Assembly (NCBI GenBank): GCA_948470475.1
Contig: OX419342.1
Coordinates: 28,919,876 to 28,983,875, forward strand
DNA length: 64,000 nt
Direction of reading: 5' to 3'
Source: Galaxea fascicularis
Lineage: Eukaryota > Cnidaria > Anthozoa > Scleractinia > Euphylliidae
Shown: positions 11,666-22,616 of the stretch, piece after piece
Layout of the letters: every line of letters begins with the position of its first letter
Numbering within the stretch: position 1 is the first letter of the stretch
Notes under the pieces: generated by a model
Told to the model about the DNA's origin: nothing
Seen by the model: the letters and a program-made list of their open reading frames with translations, nothing else
The model's database searches: none
Position numbers and translations under genes: made by a program

Positions 11666-12379
11666 TAGTGACTGCGGACCGCGGCAGCAAGGATTTGTTG
11701 AGTAATATTTTTGTTGTTGTTGAAGTTTAGCCCATTTTTACCTGTTACCCTCTCCAGATGTCACCCACCATGCGGATCCGCTCGCGCCAGAACTCCCATT
11801 CCTTTACATACCTTGGAAAATAGAAGTCGTTGGAACTAAAACACTACGCGAAAGCCAACCGAAGGCTAAACTTGAAAATACCCGTCCACTAAAATGTTTC
11901 TCAACAAATCCTTGCAACCTCAGGTCTGCAGAACATCTGAGCAGTCTTTGTCTCGTTCTTTAGCGTTAATGCCCAAAATCACACGCATTTATATATTGGG
12001 TTATACACATTGCACATCAATTAAAGACTTAGCTAGTTTACTTACTCATTCACTTCAGGATTGCGAACCGCGGTAGTACTTCAGTTTAATACGTTGGAGG
12101 CACTATTGTTATTCAATGTACGTTGATAAGCGGGTCGGTATTCTACAATCTAGCATCACTAATTATGCAAACAGGCGACGACTCAGCTGTCAATCTTGTG
12201 TTGGCATAGAAACTACAGAGAAGAAGCCGTTGGGACAATACGTTGGGACACATTTAAGCGTTCAATTTAAGCACACGACCAATGAATGTTTTTGAACAAC
12301 ACGTTTCTTGAGAGACTCTTTTGCCTTTTATCACGCGAATACAAAAAAGATTAAGAGATCTATGCCATCAACAACAACA
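11666..12379. other. Intergenic sequence, nothing recognised
   Basis: AT-rich DNA with short open frames only (for example 11894-12076). No domain, splice-consistent exon or repeat structure could be supported. Confidence 0.4.
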
Positions 12380-12625
12380 AACTAACAAACTATGCCATCG
12401 TAATTTATGTCGAAGATTCAACTTGAAATCATTGGTACGTGCTCCAACCCAAGGAAATAATATCCTTGACCAAATTCTCACGAACATGGACAGTCTATTT
12501 GAACATACGCTTCATCTTCCTCCACTTGGGAAATCGGACCATCAGTGTTTACTGATAAAACCAAGATGCCAACAATCAAAACTTAAACCTACCTCGCGAG
12601 AGTATAGAGTTTGTAAACAGAGTAA
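12380..12625 (+). pseudogene. LINE endonuclease C-terminal fragment
   Basis: The plus frame contains an APE-type endonuclease tail: a GNNILDQILTNM segment followed by LPPLGKSDHQCLLIKP. SDH is the conserved C-terminal endonuclease motif of non-LTR retrotransposons. The fragment continues as a linker-like stretch to about 12625. There reading is lost in satellite sequence, and the linker resumes at 13507. It is truncated at both ends and is a relic. Confidence 0.75.
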
Positions 12626-12639
12626 CATCCACTGGACGA

Positions 12640-13490
12640 AAAAATGGATTTACACTGGTAGCAAATCTATCGCAAAACTAAAGCAAATACCACTTTTGCA
12701 CATAATTGCCTCAGTTTGTCAAAGAGCACAGATCGATTTTACACCATATTTGTTACCCATAGCAATGGTGGTAAATGCCACATTTGTTTAAGATTTTCGC
12801 TCTTGTGCAAGAGTATTGTACAGCTATGAATTTTCTTTGCAATTACCCATGGAGCAAATGCGAATGCAAATGGTTTTCTTTGAGGCCTGTTTACATATGA
12901 GGCAAATTATTGAGCAGATTTGCTTTTTTGCACAACATTTGCTTCCCATGTGAAAACATGGAAACTTATTATTACCAGCAAGCTTACAAAGCGTTACAAA
13001 TGTGCTCAAAAGCGTGGATTTGAAGTGTTTACTTGGGCCAGCAAACGTGATCAAACTCGTAGTATGGATGAAGTTTGCATAGGCTGATAACTGCTGGCAA
13101 CTTCTTAGTATTGAACAAGTTTGCTTTGTGTAGCAAATGTGATCAAATTATTAGTATTGAATACGTTTGCTCAGATAAACAAATATAATCAAAATCCAAG
13201 TTTGCTTTGTATAGTAAATGTGAGCAAACTCTAAAGAATTGACCAACTTTGCTCTGTGTAGCAGAAGTACCTTTGCGCTCATTTGCCAAGGATAGCAAAG
13301 GCGTGCAAACTGGTATTTTGCACATATTTGCTTGCGACAGCAGAGACGTGCAAAAAAGTACATGTACTTTTGCATGATTTTGCTTGGGATAGCGTGGGCG
13401 TACAAACACGTATTTTTGTCGACATTTGGTTAGGGTGGCAAAGACGTGCAAACAAGTGCTTTAGCGCATATTTGTTTACAATAATTTCGC
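12640..13490. repeat. Degenerate ~57-bp satellite (TTTGCACATATTTGCTT-type) inserted in a LINE
   Basis: Words such as TTTGCACATATTTGCTT, GTGCAAACAAGT and TTTGCT-GTGTAGCAAATGTG recur at about 55-60 bp spacing with strong divergence. The block sits exactly between the endonuclease fragment and the linker fragment of one plus-strand LINE. It therefore represents an insertion or expansion inside that relic. Confidence 0.65.
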
Positions 13491-13506
13491 GCTACTAACT
13501 TTATGC

Positions 13507-13707
13507 TTGAATAACGAAAACTGGAATGAAATATTCACGGCTCAAGACATCGATTTGAAAGTCAAATTATTCACTCAAACACTCTTAAACATCTTAGACG
13601 AGACTGTGCCTGTAAGGAAAATTCGGATGCACCCCAGTGATAAACCGTGGATGACTCCATACATCAAGTCCGAAATCAAGCGGAGACAACGAGCTTTCAC
13701 AGGGTGA
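13507..13707 (+). pseudogene. LINE inter-domain (EN-RT linker) fragment
   Basis: The 66-codon frame contains ENWNEIFTAQDID, PVRKIRMHPSDKPWMTPYIK and EIKRRQRAFTG. The MHPSDKPWMTP stretch is characteristic of the region between endonuclease and reverse transcriptase in LINEs of this group. It is the continuation of the 12380-12625 fragment. It ends abruptly at a different repeat (13715 onward), so the reverse transcriptase is lost. Confidence 0.78.
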
Positions 13708-13709
13708 AA

Positions 13710-13975
13710 TAAGGCGTTTCCGTCCCCGTTTTTATAACGGTTACGTAACGGAAACATGAATTTCCGCAAACGGAAATTCAGGTAACCGTTGCGGGAAACA
13801 CGAGTATACGTTAGGTTTCCGCCACTGCGGAGACGCGGAAACGCATTCCTTAAACTCGTGTATCCGTTAGGTTTACTGTGTTACGGAATCCTTATTAACC
13901 GTTATGTTTCCACAGCTCGAAAATTTAGCGGACACTCACTTATCCGTCGGGTTTCCGAATAGTAGAAATATGTAA
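13710..13975. repeat. Diverged GTTTCCG/CCGTTAGGTTT reiterations
   Basis: The words 'ccgttaggttt', 'ggaaac' and 'cggaaattc' recur in both orientations, including TGAATTTCCG against CGGAAATTCA. It is probably a decayed foldback repeat that truncates the LINE. Confidence 0.45.
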
Positions 13976-14950
13976 ACATAAAGTTAGGTCGCAGTCGGAT
14001 CGGCTCAGGTATCCCAATCTTGGACGCGGAGAAGAGAGTTGACCGCATGATTCTCGAGTGAAGTTAGAAACTTTGAGGAATAGTTTGGTACCCAACAGTT
14101 TCATTTCTATGGTTTTTGAAGTGCGGCGACAACCTAGGAAATTCCGCATTCAGTTTTTGCTTCCACAACCTCGTCAGCACTCACGGAGAATTCACACACC
14201 ACACTGCAACGTTTTCTGAAACAGGTACGTTTAAAATTTTTAATTTCCTTGATAAAGAGAAACTCCTAAAAATATATGTACTATTCCTTTTCTTTGCATA
14301 GATTTCATAATACTTTATATAATTGAAAATATGAAATATAAATTACATGATTTCGTAAAAAACCATTCCTTTTTGTATGATTGGAGCATTCAATTCAAAT
14401 GTAATTTATATCCTTCATTTCTTAAGCTACAACCTACGGCCACACTATAAGCTAATCGTGACCTCAATGTTCCTAATTTCAAACTTAATAGACAGCACTT
14501 AAATAGAAATCTACTCTACTTTTTCTCATACTTCTTATTCACAAATAATTATAGTCACGTAATATTTCAAACCAAAAGCCTTTCTTCAATACATGTAGTT
14601 AACAGTAACAATATCATTTATCTTTTAAAAAAAGCATTTAAAAACATAAAACCATCATTCATGTGTATGGTTTTCACTTTCTTGTTACGCCATAGTCTAC
14701 GTTGGAAACAATAAGCATTTCGTAGTAAAATAGCCTCCTTTTTAAAAAATTATTTCCATTGTCTTTCAGTTCAATAAAAAAAAAATACAGTCTAATATTT
14801 ATACCATACAATGTGCATCCAATTGCTAAAAAATTACACTTGAAGGCATAAAGATAGTTTCTTTAAAGTATACAATCACAACCTCTGAATCGAAATATTT
14901 GTACTACGAAAACTGATTTACGGTGCTTTGCTTCCTAAAATTAATTAAAA
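13976..14950. other. AT-rich intergenic region
   Basis: No coding stretch, structured RNA or clear repeat is visible. This is the region downstream (minus sense) of the terminal exon at 14951-15309, so it should contain that gene's 3' untranslated region. Confidence 0.4.
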
Positions 14951-15309
14951 TTAATTTTGCACTACAGCTCGTCCTGCCCAAGAGGGACAGTTGTTTGGGA
15001 GCGGCCTCGTTGACAAGTTTTGGCCAGCTACTCTTAAAACTTTTGCAGCTGTCCTTTTTTGCCTGCTGCTCATGCGTGCCTGATATGTGGCATCCAGGAG
15101 AGCCTTAACGGTCCTTAGCTTTGATCTCTCCCATTGTAGCGGCTTTATGTGCCTTTTTGGTGGACCAGTTCTTGTTTCCTGTTCATCCTCCTCACTTTCC
15201 TCAGAGGACATTCTCCAGCATTATCCCGGTTTAGAAGTTTATTAATCTTCTTCTTGTCCTCTTGTGATAAGTTGGCTTTTTCAACCATTTCTTGCCGATG
15301 AATCAACTT
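14951..15309 (-). pseudogene. Terminal exon of an unrecognised nuclear-type protein, with frame break
   Basis: The acceptor TCTTTAG precedes 15309. In the phase required by the upstream exon the exon reads KLIHRQEMVEKANLS, then EDKKKINKLLNRDNAG, then runs out of frame. A second frame starting at 15211 reads MSSEESEEDEQETRTGPPKR, then a conserved-looking tail (LQWERSKL, RQKRTAAKV, STRP, NCPSW) to a stop at 14951-14953. This acidic MSSEES stretch followed by a basic STRP-type tail resembles C termini I associate with a family of uncharacterised cnidarian proteins, often found near transposase-like genes. The two halves are in different frames. That indicates a frameshift, an unrecognised splice or a sequence error. 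Confidence 0.6.
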
Positions 15310-16042
15310 CTAAAGACCAAAAATAGTGATGCTAGGTGACTTCTGTACTGGTGCTTATACATGTACACGTATAGCACATACTTTAGTACTTTCATGAAAG
15401 ATTTGCATGACCAAGACTTAGCCATCATTGCACTTTCTGTTGTCCTACAAAACCACACACTGTAAGGACAAAATATACATGGTACATGTACACCTAAAAG
15501 AATGATCAAATTTATCAGAACACTTACTAACCAAAAACAATGTTCTACGTAGCATATTCTTGTGACTTCCTTGCTTAGTTGGTAAAAACTGTAAAGCTAA
15601 GTGATGTCGAAACAATGCTTGACCCACTTTGATCAGTCATGCTACATGTACAGGTTATCGAGTCTTGTGACATTAATGCATGTTAAGTCACTGTGAGGAG
15701 GGCAAAAAAAAAGCCCTGGGTGTCTACTACCATGAAGTCTATATAGTCTACTTGAAAAGAACATTTTTATCAGTGATATCATTATTTTTATTACTATTAT
15801 TAGTAGTGTTAATATTATGTTATTATCATTTTATTTGCATAGCCACACCAGGGCTGTGACTAATTTTTGAGGTAGGTGGAGATGTGCAAAAAGTAGCCAG
15901 GGAATCCAGCTGTCGTTATTTAGTCAATATGCTGTTTTTCTATGAAAGTAGCCAGGGATCTAGTCTAGAATTATCAGAATTGACCGGGTCAATTCCCTGG
16001 TCCTCCTGCCCATAATGAGGGACCTGCCATACTGAATCTTAC
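15310..16042. other. Intron of the minus-strand gene
   Basis: Bounded by a donor (AAAAGG|GTAAGA, read on the minus strand at 16043/16042) and the acceptor at 15309/15310. AT-rich, with a reiterated 'gtagccaggga' motif near 15890-15965. No coding sequence is supported. Confidence 0.5.
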
Positions 16043-16152
16043 CCTTTTCACTCTCTGTCGCCATCTTGTCATGACTCTGTCTTCCTTTAGTTTTCCATTT
16101 TTCTTTCGGATGGCATCATCTCGGATGCTCCTCCAGTACTGACAAATAGCCT
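16043..16152 (-). CDS. Internal exon of the minus-strand gene
   Basis: A 110-nt exon between the acceptor ...TTTGCAG and the donor |GTAAGA. It starts in phase 1 and ends in phase 0. It reads AICQYWRSIRDDAIRKKNGK followed by EDRVMTRWRQRVKR. The very basic, helix-prone composition suggests a nucleic-acid-binding or nuclear role, but I recognise no named domain. Its phase joins the 17185-17287 exon upstream (forming a GAG codon) and the 15309 exon downstream. Confidence 0.7.
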
Positions 16153-16587
16153 CTGCAAATGTGAAAGAAAAGTACAGGTAAAGTTGTTTCCCTAGGCTTA
16201 TGATAATGATTCATGTAAAAGTGCTATTTTGCCAAGTACTTAGAGAGGTTAAGTATGCTTTAAAAATATGATCAAGTACCCCAGTCATTAGACAGCACAC
16301 AGGGATTGTGTTCACCTTCTTTGTACTTGTTTCCGGTTTCTACAGAGCTACAGTGAATTTTAGATGATCTTTTAACATCAGTATCCACCCTTTTGACTCT
16401 GTTCTTATTTCTCTTATCTGCAATGCCTGACAACTGTTGTTTTCATTTAGGAGAATGGTCAAATATTTTCTTCATGCAAATTCCAATTTTGGTCATGTGA
16501 TGGCAATAATGATCAATACAGGACTTGCAAATATTTTTTGAGCAATCATTTAATAGTATACTGGGTAAAAGTATTGCCAAGTAAAAA

Positions 16588-16905
16588 AGGGGAGCAGGGT
16601 TGGCGCAGTGGTGAGAGCGCTCGCCTTCCATCAATGTGTCCCGGGTTCAATTCTCGGGCTTGGCGTCATAAGTGGGCTGAGTTTGTTGGTTCTCTACTCT
16701 GCTCCGAGAGGTTTTTCTCCAGGTACTCCAGCTTTTCCCTCTCTCCAAAAACCAACATTTCATTTGATTTAGTTTGATTTGAGAATTGTAAAATAATTTA
16801 GAATTGCAAAGAATTGTAAGGCGCATTTGATCATATTCACATGCTAATTTGCACCTAATAAGTAATAAATTATTATTATTAATTATTATTATTATTAAGC
16901 ATTTA
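16588..16905 (+). mobile_element. tRNA-derived SINE
   Basis: The head has A-box-like TTGGCGCAGTGGTGAGAGCG and B-box-like GGGTTCAATTC, giving a tRNA-like start with anticodon-loop CTTCCAT. It is followed by GTTCTCTACTCTGCTCCGAG and a CTCCAGCTTTTCCCTCTC block. The body ends in an AT-rich (ATT)n tail at 16866-16905. This layout matches a SINE family widespread in coral genomes. It lies in an intron of the minus-strand gene, in antisense orientation. Confidence 0.8.
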
Positions 16906-17184
16906 TTATTATAGTCCAGTTAATGAAGAAACACATTTTATCTTTAAGAACTTCTTTTTACACTGTGTGTAAATGTATTCTATTGGAATCATCCACTAGA
17001 TTAGCTAAGCTTAGGAGAATGAGTGCTCCTATGTGTAACTCTGACCACATAGGATGATTTATCTATTTTGTAATTTGTAGTTGTATTTTTGTAATTAGTG
17101 TACTTTAGTTAACTGACCACAGTTAAATAAATTAAAAATTATTAGTAATTTACTATACAAATGCACATGGAAATAACTACCAAC

Positions 17185-17287
17185 CTTTTATTTCTGCCTT
17201 ATTCCATTTCTGCTTTCCAAAGCTTCCTCTAACTTCCTTTACTAAGACCTTCTCCACCTCTTGGTTGCCATCATGGTCATACAGTAC
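17185..17287 (-). CDS. Internal exon directly downstream of the 206-bp array
   Basis: A 103-nt exon preceded by CTTTTGAG (minus sense) and followed by |GTTGGT. It reads VLYDHDGNQEVEKVLVKEVR then GSFGKQKWNKAEIK. It starts in phase 0 and ends in phase 1, joining the 16043-16152 exon as ...EIK-E-AICQYW. A candidate array exon ending DDK| in phase 0 would join as DDK-VLYDHDG. The domain is unknown, and the codon structure looks genuinely coding. Confidence 0.75.
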
Positions 17288-17574
17288 CTCAAAAGAAAAA
17301 AGACAGAAATGTATAAAATACATAATAGTTGTTATGTCCACACTTCCTTTAAACTGGCCCTATCCTGCAACTAAGGAAAAGGAACTAAACTAAAACACAG
17401 TTTCAAACTATTGTTGACAAGTAGCCCAACTTGAGTTAATGAATGGAATGAAAAATTTGATAACATGACTTCTTTTTCTCTATTACACTGTACACAACTA
17501 GCACCTTCTCATTATTTACCGTGATTTTAAGATTCATCTGCATGATCTAATTCACACTAGCACCATTTCTTCAC

Positions 17575-20530
17575 CTCAAAGATAGATAAAAAGCTTTCAT
17601 ATTTCCCACTCAAAGATGGGCAGCCCAACTTGTGTCGTTGAATGATCATGAAAGTATATAAACAAAAAAGTTAAGTGATGTGAATTCTGAGTCAAAATTT
17701 GCACCTTATCATCATCTATGGTGTCTTTTAGCAATCCGCCGTATGATCAAATATCACTGACACAAGCCCTATTTTTTCCACTCAAAGATGGATAAATAGC
17801 TTTGGCATTTCCCACTCAAAGATGGGCAGCCCAACTTGTGTCAATGAATGATCATAAAAGTACTTAAACAACAAAGTTAAGTGATGTGAATTCCATGTCA
17901 AAATTTGCACCTTGTCATCACCTATAATGTCTTTTAGCAATGCACCGTATGATCTAATATCACTGACACAAGCACTATTTTTTCCACTCAATGATGGATA
18001 AATAGTTTTAGCATTTCCCACTCAAAGATGGGCAGCCCAACTTGTGTCAATGAATGATCATGAAAGTACTTAAACAACAAAATTAAGTGATGTGAATTCC
18101 ATGTCAAAATTTGCACCTTGTCATCGTCTATGGTGTCTTTTAGCAATCCAGCGTATGATCTAATATCACTGACACAAGCACTATTTTTTCCACTCAATGA
18201 TGGATAAATAGTTTTAGCGTTTCCCACTCAAAGATGGGCAGCCCACCTTGTGTCAATGAATGATCATGAAAGTACTTAAACAACAAAGTTAAGTGATGTG
18301 AATTCCATGTCAAAATTTGCACCTTGTCATCACCTATGGTGTCTTTTAGCAATCTACCGTATGATCTAATATCACTGACACAAGCACTATTTTTTCCACT
18401 CAATGATGGATAAATAGTTTTAGCATTTCCCACTCAAAGATGGGCAGCCCACCTTGTGTCAATGAATGATCATGAAAGTACTTAAACAACAAAGTTAAGT
18501 GATGTGAATTCCATGTCAAAATTTGCACCTTGTCATCACCTATGTCTTTTAGCAATCCACTGTATGATCTAATATCACTGACACAAGCACTATTTTTTCC
18601 ACTCAATGATGGATAAATAGTTTTAGCATTTCCCACTCAAAGATGGGCAGCCCACCTTGTGTCAATGAATGATCATGAAAGTACTTAAACAACAAAGTTA
18701 AGTGATGTGAATTCCATGTCAAAATTTGCACCTTGTCATCAACTATGGTGTCTTTTAGCAATCTACCGTATGATCTAATATCACTGACACAAGCACTATT
18801 TTTTTCCACTCAATGATGGATAAATAGTTTTAGCATTTCCCACTCAAAGATGGGCAGCCCACCTTGTGTCAATGAATGATCATGAAAGTACTTAAACAAC
18901 AAAGTTAAGTGATGTGAATTCCATGTCAAAATTTGCACCTTGTCATCACCTATGTCTTTTAGCAATCCACCGTATGATCTAATATCACTGACACAAGCAC
19001 TATTTTTTTCCACTCAATGATGGATAAATAGTTTTAGCATTTCCCACTCAAAGATGGGCAGCCCAACTTGTGTCAATAAATAATCATGAAAGTACTTAAA
19101 CAACAAAGTTAAGTGATGTGAATTCCATGTCAAAATTTGCACCTTGTCATCATCTATGGTGTCTTTAAATAATCTACAGTATGATCTAATGTCACTGACA
19201 CAAGCACTATTTTTTCCACTCAATGATGGATAAATAGTTTTAGCGTTTCCCACTCAAAGATGGGCAGCCCACCTTGTGTCAATGAATGATCATAAAAGTA
19301 CATAAACAAAACAGTTAAGTGATGTGAATTCCATGTCGAAATTTGCACCTTGTCATCACCTATAATGTCTTTTAGCAATGCACCGTATGATCTAATATCA
19401 CTGACACAAGCACTATTTTTTCCACTCAATGATGGATAAATAGTTTTAGCATTTCCCACTCAAAGATGGGCAGCCCAACTTGTGTCAATGAATGATCATG
19501 AAAGTACTTGAACAACAAAGTTAAGTGATGTGAATTCCATGTCAAAATTTGCACCTTGTCATCATCTATGGTGTCTTTAAATAATCTACAGTATGATCTA
19601 ATGTCACTGACACAAGCACTATTTTTCCACTCAATGATGGATAAATAGTTTTAGCGTTTCCCACTCAAAGATGGGCAGCCCACCTTGTGTCAATGAATGA
19701 TCATAAAAGTACATAAACAAAACAGTTACGTGATGTGAATTCCATGTCGAAATTTGCGCCTTGTCATCACCTATAATGTCTTTTAGCAATGCACCGTATG
19801 ATCTAATATCACTGACACAAGCCCTATTTTTTCCACTCAATGATGGATAAATAGTTTTAGTGTTTCCCACTCAAAGATGGGTAGCCCAACTTGTGTCAAT
19901 GAATGATCATGAAAGTACTTAAACAACAAAGTTAAGTGATGTGAATTCCGTGTCAAAATTTGCACCTTGTCATCATCTACGGTGTCTTTAAATAATCTAC
20001 AGTATGATCTAATGTCACTGACACAAGCACTATTTTTTCCACTCAATGATGGATAAATAGTTTTAGCGTTTCCCACTCAAAGATGGGCAGCCCACCTTGT
20101 GTCAATGAATGATCATGAAAGTACTTAAACAACAAAGTTAAGTGATGTGCATTCCATGTCAAAATTTGCACCTTGTCATCACCTATAATGTCTTTTAGCA
20201 ATGCACCGTATGATCTAATATCACTGACACAAGCACTATTTTTTCCACTCAAAGATGGATAAATAGTCTTAGCATTTTCCACTCAAAGATGGGCAGCCCA
20301 ACTTGTGTCAATGAATGATCACAAAAGTACTTAAACAACAAAGTTAAGTGATGTGAATTCCATGTCAAAATTTGCACCTTGTCATCACCTATAATGTCTT
20401 TTAGCAATCCACCGTTTGATCTAATATCACTGACACAAGCACTATTTTTTCCACTCAATGATGGATATATAGTTTTAGTGTCTCCCACTCAAAGATGGGC
20501 AGCCCAACTTGTGTCAATGAATGCTGACAT
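17575..20530 (-). repeat. Tandem array of ~15 copies of a ~206-bp unit, each with a candidate mini-exon
   Basis: The block 'actcaaagatgggcagccca' recurs 15 times from 17609 to 20488 at about 206-bp steps (some units 203 bp). In minus sense most units read ACVSDIRSYGALLKDIIGDD (with variants), then KVQILTWNSHH, then FKYFHDHSLTQVGLPIFEW. A 52-nt segment of each unit (for example 17911-17962) is bounded by TGTGTCAG and AAG|GTGCAA. It encodes (S)DIRSYGALLKDIIGDDK. The upstream exon 20593-20654 ends in phase 2 and the downstream exon 17287 begins in phase 0, which is exactly compatible. The 203-bp units lack one whole codon inside that segment. The unit length is not a multiple of 3, so the array is not one long ORF. 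The copy nearest the downstream exon has a TGA in the segment. This may be a duplicated-exon array or only an intronic satellite. Confidence 0.8.
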
Positions 20531-20592
20531 GAGTATTGAAATGAAAAGTAATAATAAACGCACATGTAAACATGTGAATAAAGTAATCTAAC

Positions 20593-20654
20593 CTGACATC
20601 AGCTGCAAAGTCGGTGAAATCCTCCCTTTTCTCACTAATTCGTTGTATGTCTTT
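20593..20654 (-). CDS. Exon directly upstream of the 206-bp array
   Basis: A 62-nt segment between GCAGTTAG (acceptor) and TGTCAG|GTTAGA (donor). It reads KDIQRISEKREDFTDFAADV plus two bases. It ends in phase 2, completing a serine codon with the first base of an array mini-exon. A second frame (KTYNELVRKGRIS...) is also open but has incompatible phase. Phase 0 at its start also matches the donor of the transposase-like exon at 21187, so the two exon groups could belong to one transcript. Confidence 0.5.
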
Positions 20655-20867
20655 CTAACTGCATCCTTGATAAAAGCAAATGAGAATGCCAAAGTTGTGA
20701 ACATTATGTACTTACCACTTCAAGTAAACACCCACTAGAAAGCTCTTTTAAGTGCTTTTGTCACAATAATGTGCACATTCAACTTTGATTGACATTGGAA
20801 GGTTCACTGTAAGGTTCTTAATCATTAGAACAGTGGGAGACAACTTAAGTAATACCATGTAAAAAGT

Positions 20868-21002
20868 CAGGCGGGATGCTGGTGGGATCCCAGGTGGGAA
20901 TGGCGGGATCCCAGCTTTCCTGGCAGGATCCCGCCAATCCCACCCGGGATAAAAAATTAATCCCACCTAAAACACGGGATTAGGCCATCCCACCTGGGCT
21001 GG
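20868..21002. repeat. GGGATCCC-rich reiterated/palindromic repeat
   Basis: Short words GGCGGGATCCC, GGTGGGATCCC and their complements CCCGCCAATCCCACC alternate across about 130 bp, able to fold back. It is an intronic, non-coding dispersed repeat. Confidence 0.6.
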
Positions 21003-21944
21003 TTGTGCTATGTAAGTGACAGCACTAAAACGGAAATAAAATGTTGTGAGATTAAGCCACCACAGTATTTTAAAGGTATTTCCTATAATGTCTACTAAGA
21101 AACATTGTAAGAACAAAATTGGGGAAAACAAAAATCCTCAATTTTGCCAAGGCAAATACCTTAAATTACATTTTTGTTACATTTACCTGGTTTGAAATGT
21201 GCTGAGGACCATGAATCATTGTGTTTAGAAACCCATTAAGGGCCTCAAAGCCAAAGCAGGAATACACCCAAAGAGGACCAAATAACCAAACAAAATATGT
21301 CAAATGGTGAAGAAGATGGTAGTTATGTGTTTGACTGTTCTCTCCTATAAGTAAAAATAAAACTTCAGCATCCTCATTTAAACAGATGAAGAGGAACTGA
21401 AATATCAAAAAACTCAACTTACTAAACTTAATAAAGTCTTACAGTTAATTACCAAGGATTGTAAACTGGATTTTGTGTTAGAAAAAGAAAACGTAAGAAG
21501 ATAAGTGTGTCTATAAAGAATTATAACAAGTATATATTCACCATAAAGCTCTGGCATCAATTTGCAGAAATTATCCAAGAGCTTGTCAGCTTGCTGCAGC
21601 TTTTCCAGGCTTATCTGGTCACTCACAAGAATACTTATGGCTGTTACCAACATAGTATAATGGATGAAGTACTGGTTTGGGAGGACACCTTTCAACACAG
21701 TTGCAGAGTAATGGAGAAGCCAATTACGGTATTCTGTAGCTGTGAATAATAAAAAATATTTTTATTTATGGGTATTCAGGAAAAGATCTAACCTATACCA
21801 TCATGTGTGAGACATTCAAAAAAGGAAGAAAGACAAGACAAGCTTAAACTAAATTTAAAATAATGAATATAAATAATAAGCCAATGTACCAAGACTTCGT
21901 GGACAACGAGTAATGTCAGGAACTTTGATTGAGAGTAACCTTGT

Positions 21945-22207
21945 ATGTATGTATGTATGTGTGTATGTATACGTAATTGGCCACTCCCCATCGGGGCTTT
22001 TCAGGACCAATGTAAACAAATAAATAAACATAACTAGGTTAAGAATCCCAGCTGGCAGGAGGCAGACCAGTTAGCTATTTACAAGCGTAGATGAGAAGTT
22101 GAACTCGGGGCTACCGAGAACAACATCAGCTAGCAGTCAGAACGGGATTTGAACCTGCGACTTACGGATTTCAAATCCAGCGCTCTAACCACTCAGCCAC
22201 GCTGCCT
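21945..22207 (-). mobile_element. tRNA-Ser-derived SINE
   Basis: Minus sense begins GGCAGCGTGGCTGAGTGG (A-box region), has an anticodon loop TTTGAAA (anticodon TGA, Ser) and the B box GGTTCAAATCC. The body includes CTGAAAAGCCCCGATGGGG and it ends in a (TACA/TGTA)n tail at 21942-21972. Possible short flanking repeat: AACCTT on both sides. It lies in the intron where one transposase exon is missing. Confidence 0.85.
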
Positions 22208-22513
22208 CCCTAAACCTTTTATTTAAAAGAGAAATCTAAAACAAAAATATGTTTGATCTGGTTAAAACTTAAAGCCAACTCAACTCTAAAGTTACTAGTG
22301 GTAACCACAAGTTAGAAAAGTTAAAACACTGATCAATTTAAAATCATGGAGTAAAGGGTGCTAAAACCTTGCCAACGAAGGAATCATCTTTAGTTCAATG
22401 CCACAAAGACACCCTGTCACAGCAGTTTTCTAATATGTTTGGTTTCCAATCACAAACTTTAAAACCGACTTAATGTGGCTTCTCAAGACTTCTGAATACA
22501 AAATCATAATACA

Positions 22514-22616
22514 GTCAACTCTCTCTTAACGGACACCTCTATAAGACAGACATTTCCATTAGACGGACAGCTGGGGTTGGTCCTAATGGTGTGTCTTAGA
22601 GAGACTTGACTGTATT
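22514..22616. mobile_element. Mariner/pogo-like MITE
   Basis: CAGTCAACTCTCTCTTAACG at the left and GAGAGACTTGACTG at the right are inverted ends with TA on each side. A related copy lies at 24513-24582 (CTAAGAGAGAGTTGACTG). About 100 bp, non-coding, intronic. Confidence 0.6.

Noticed and set aside
17575..20530. CRISPR-like regular array
   Set aside because: The whole 206-bp unit is repeated with no unique spacers, in a eukaryotic intron-containing locus.
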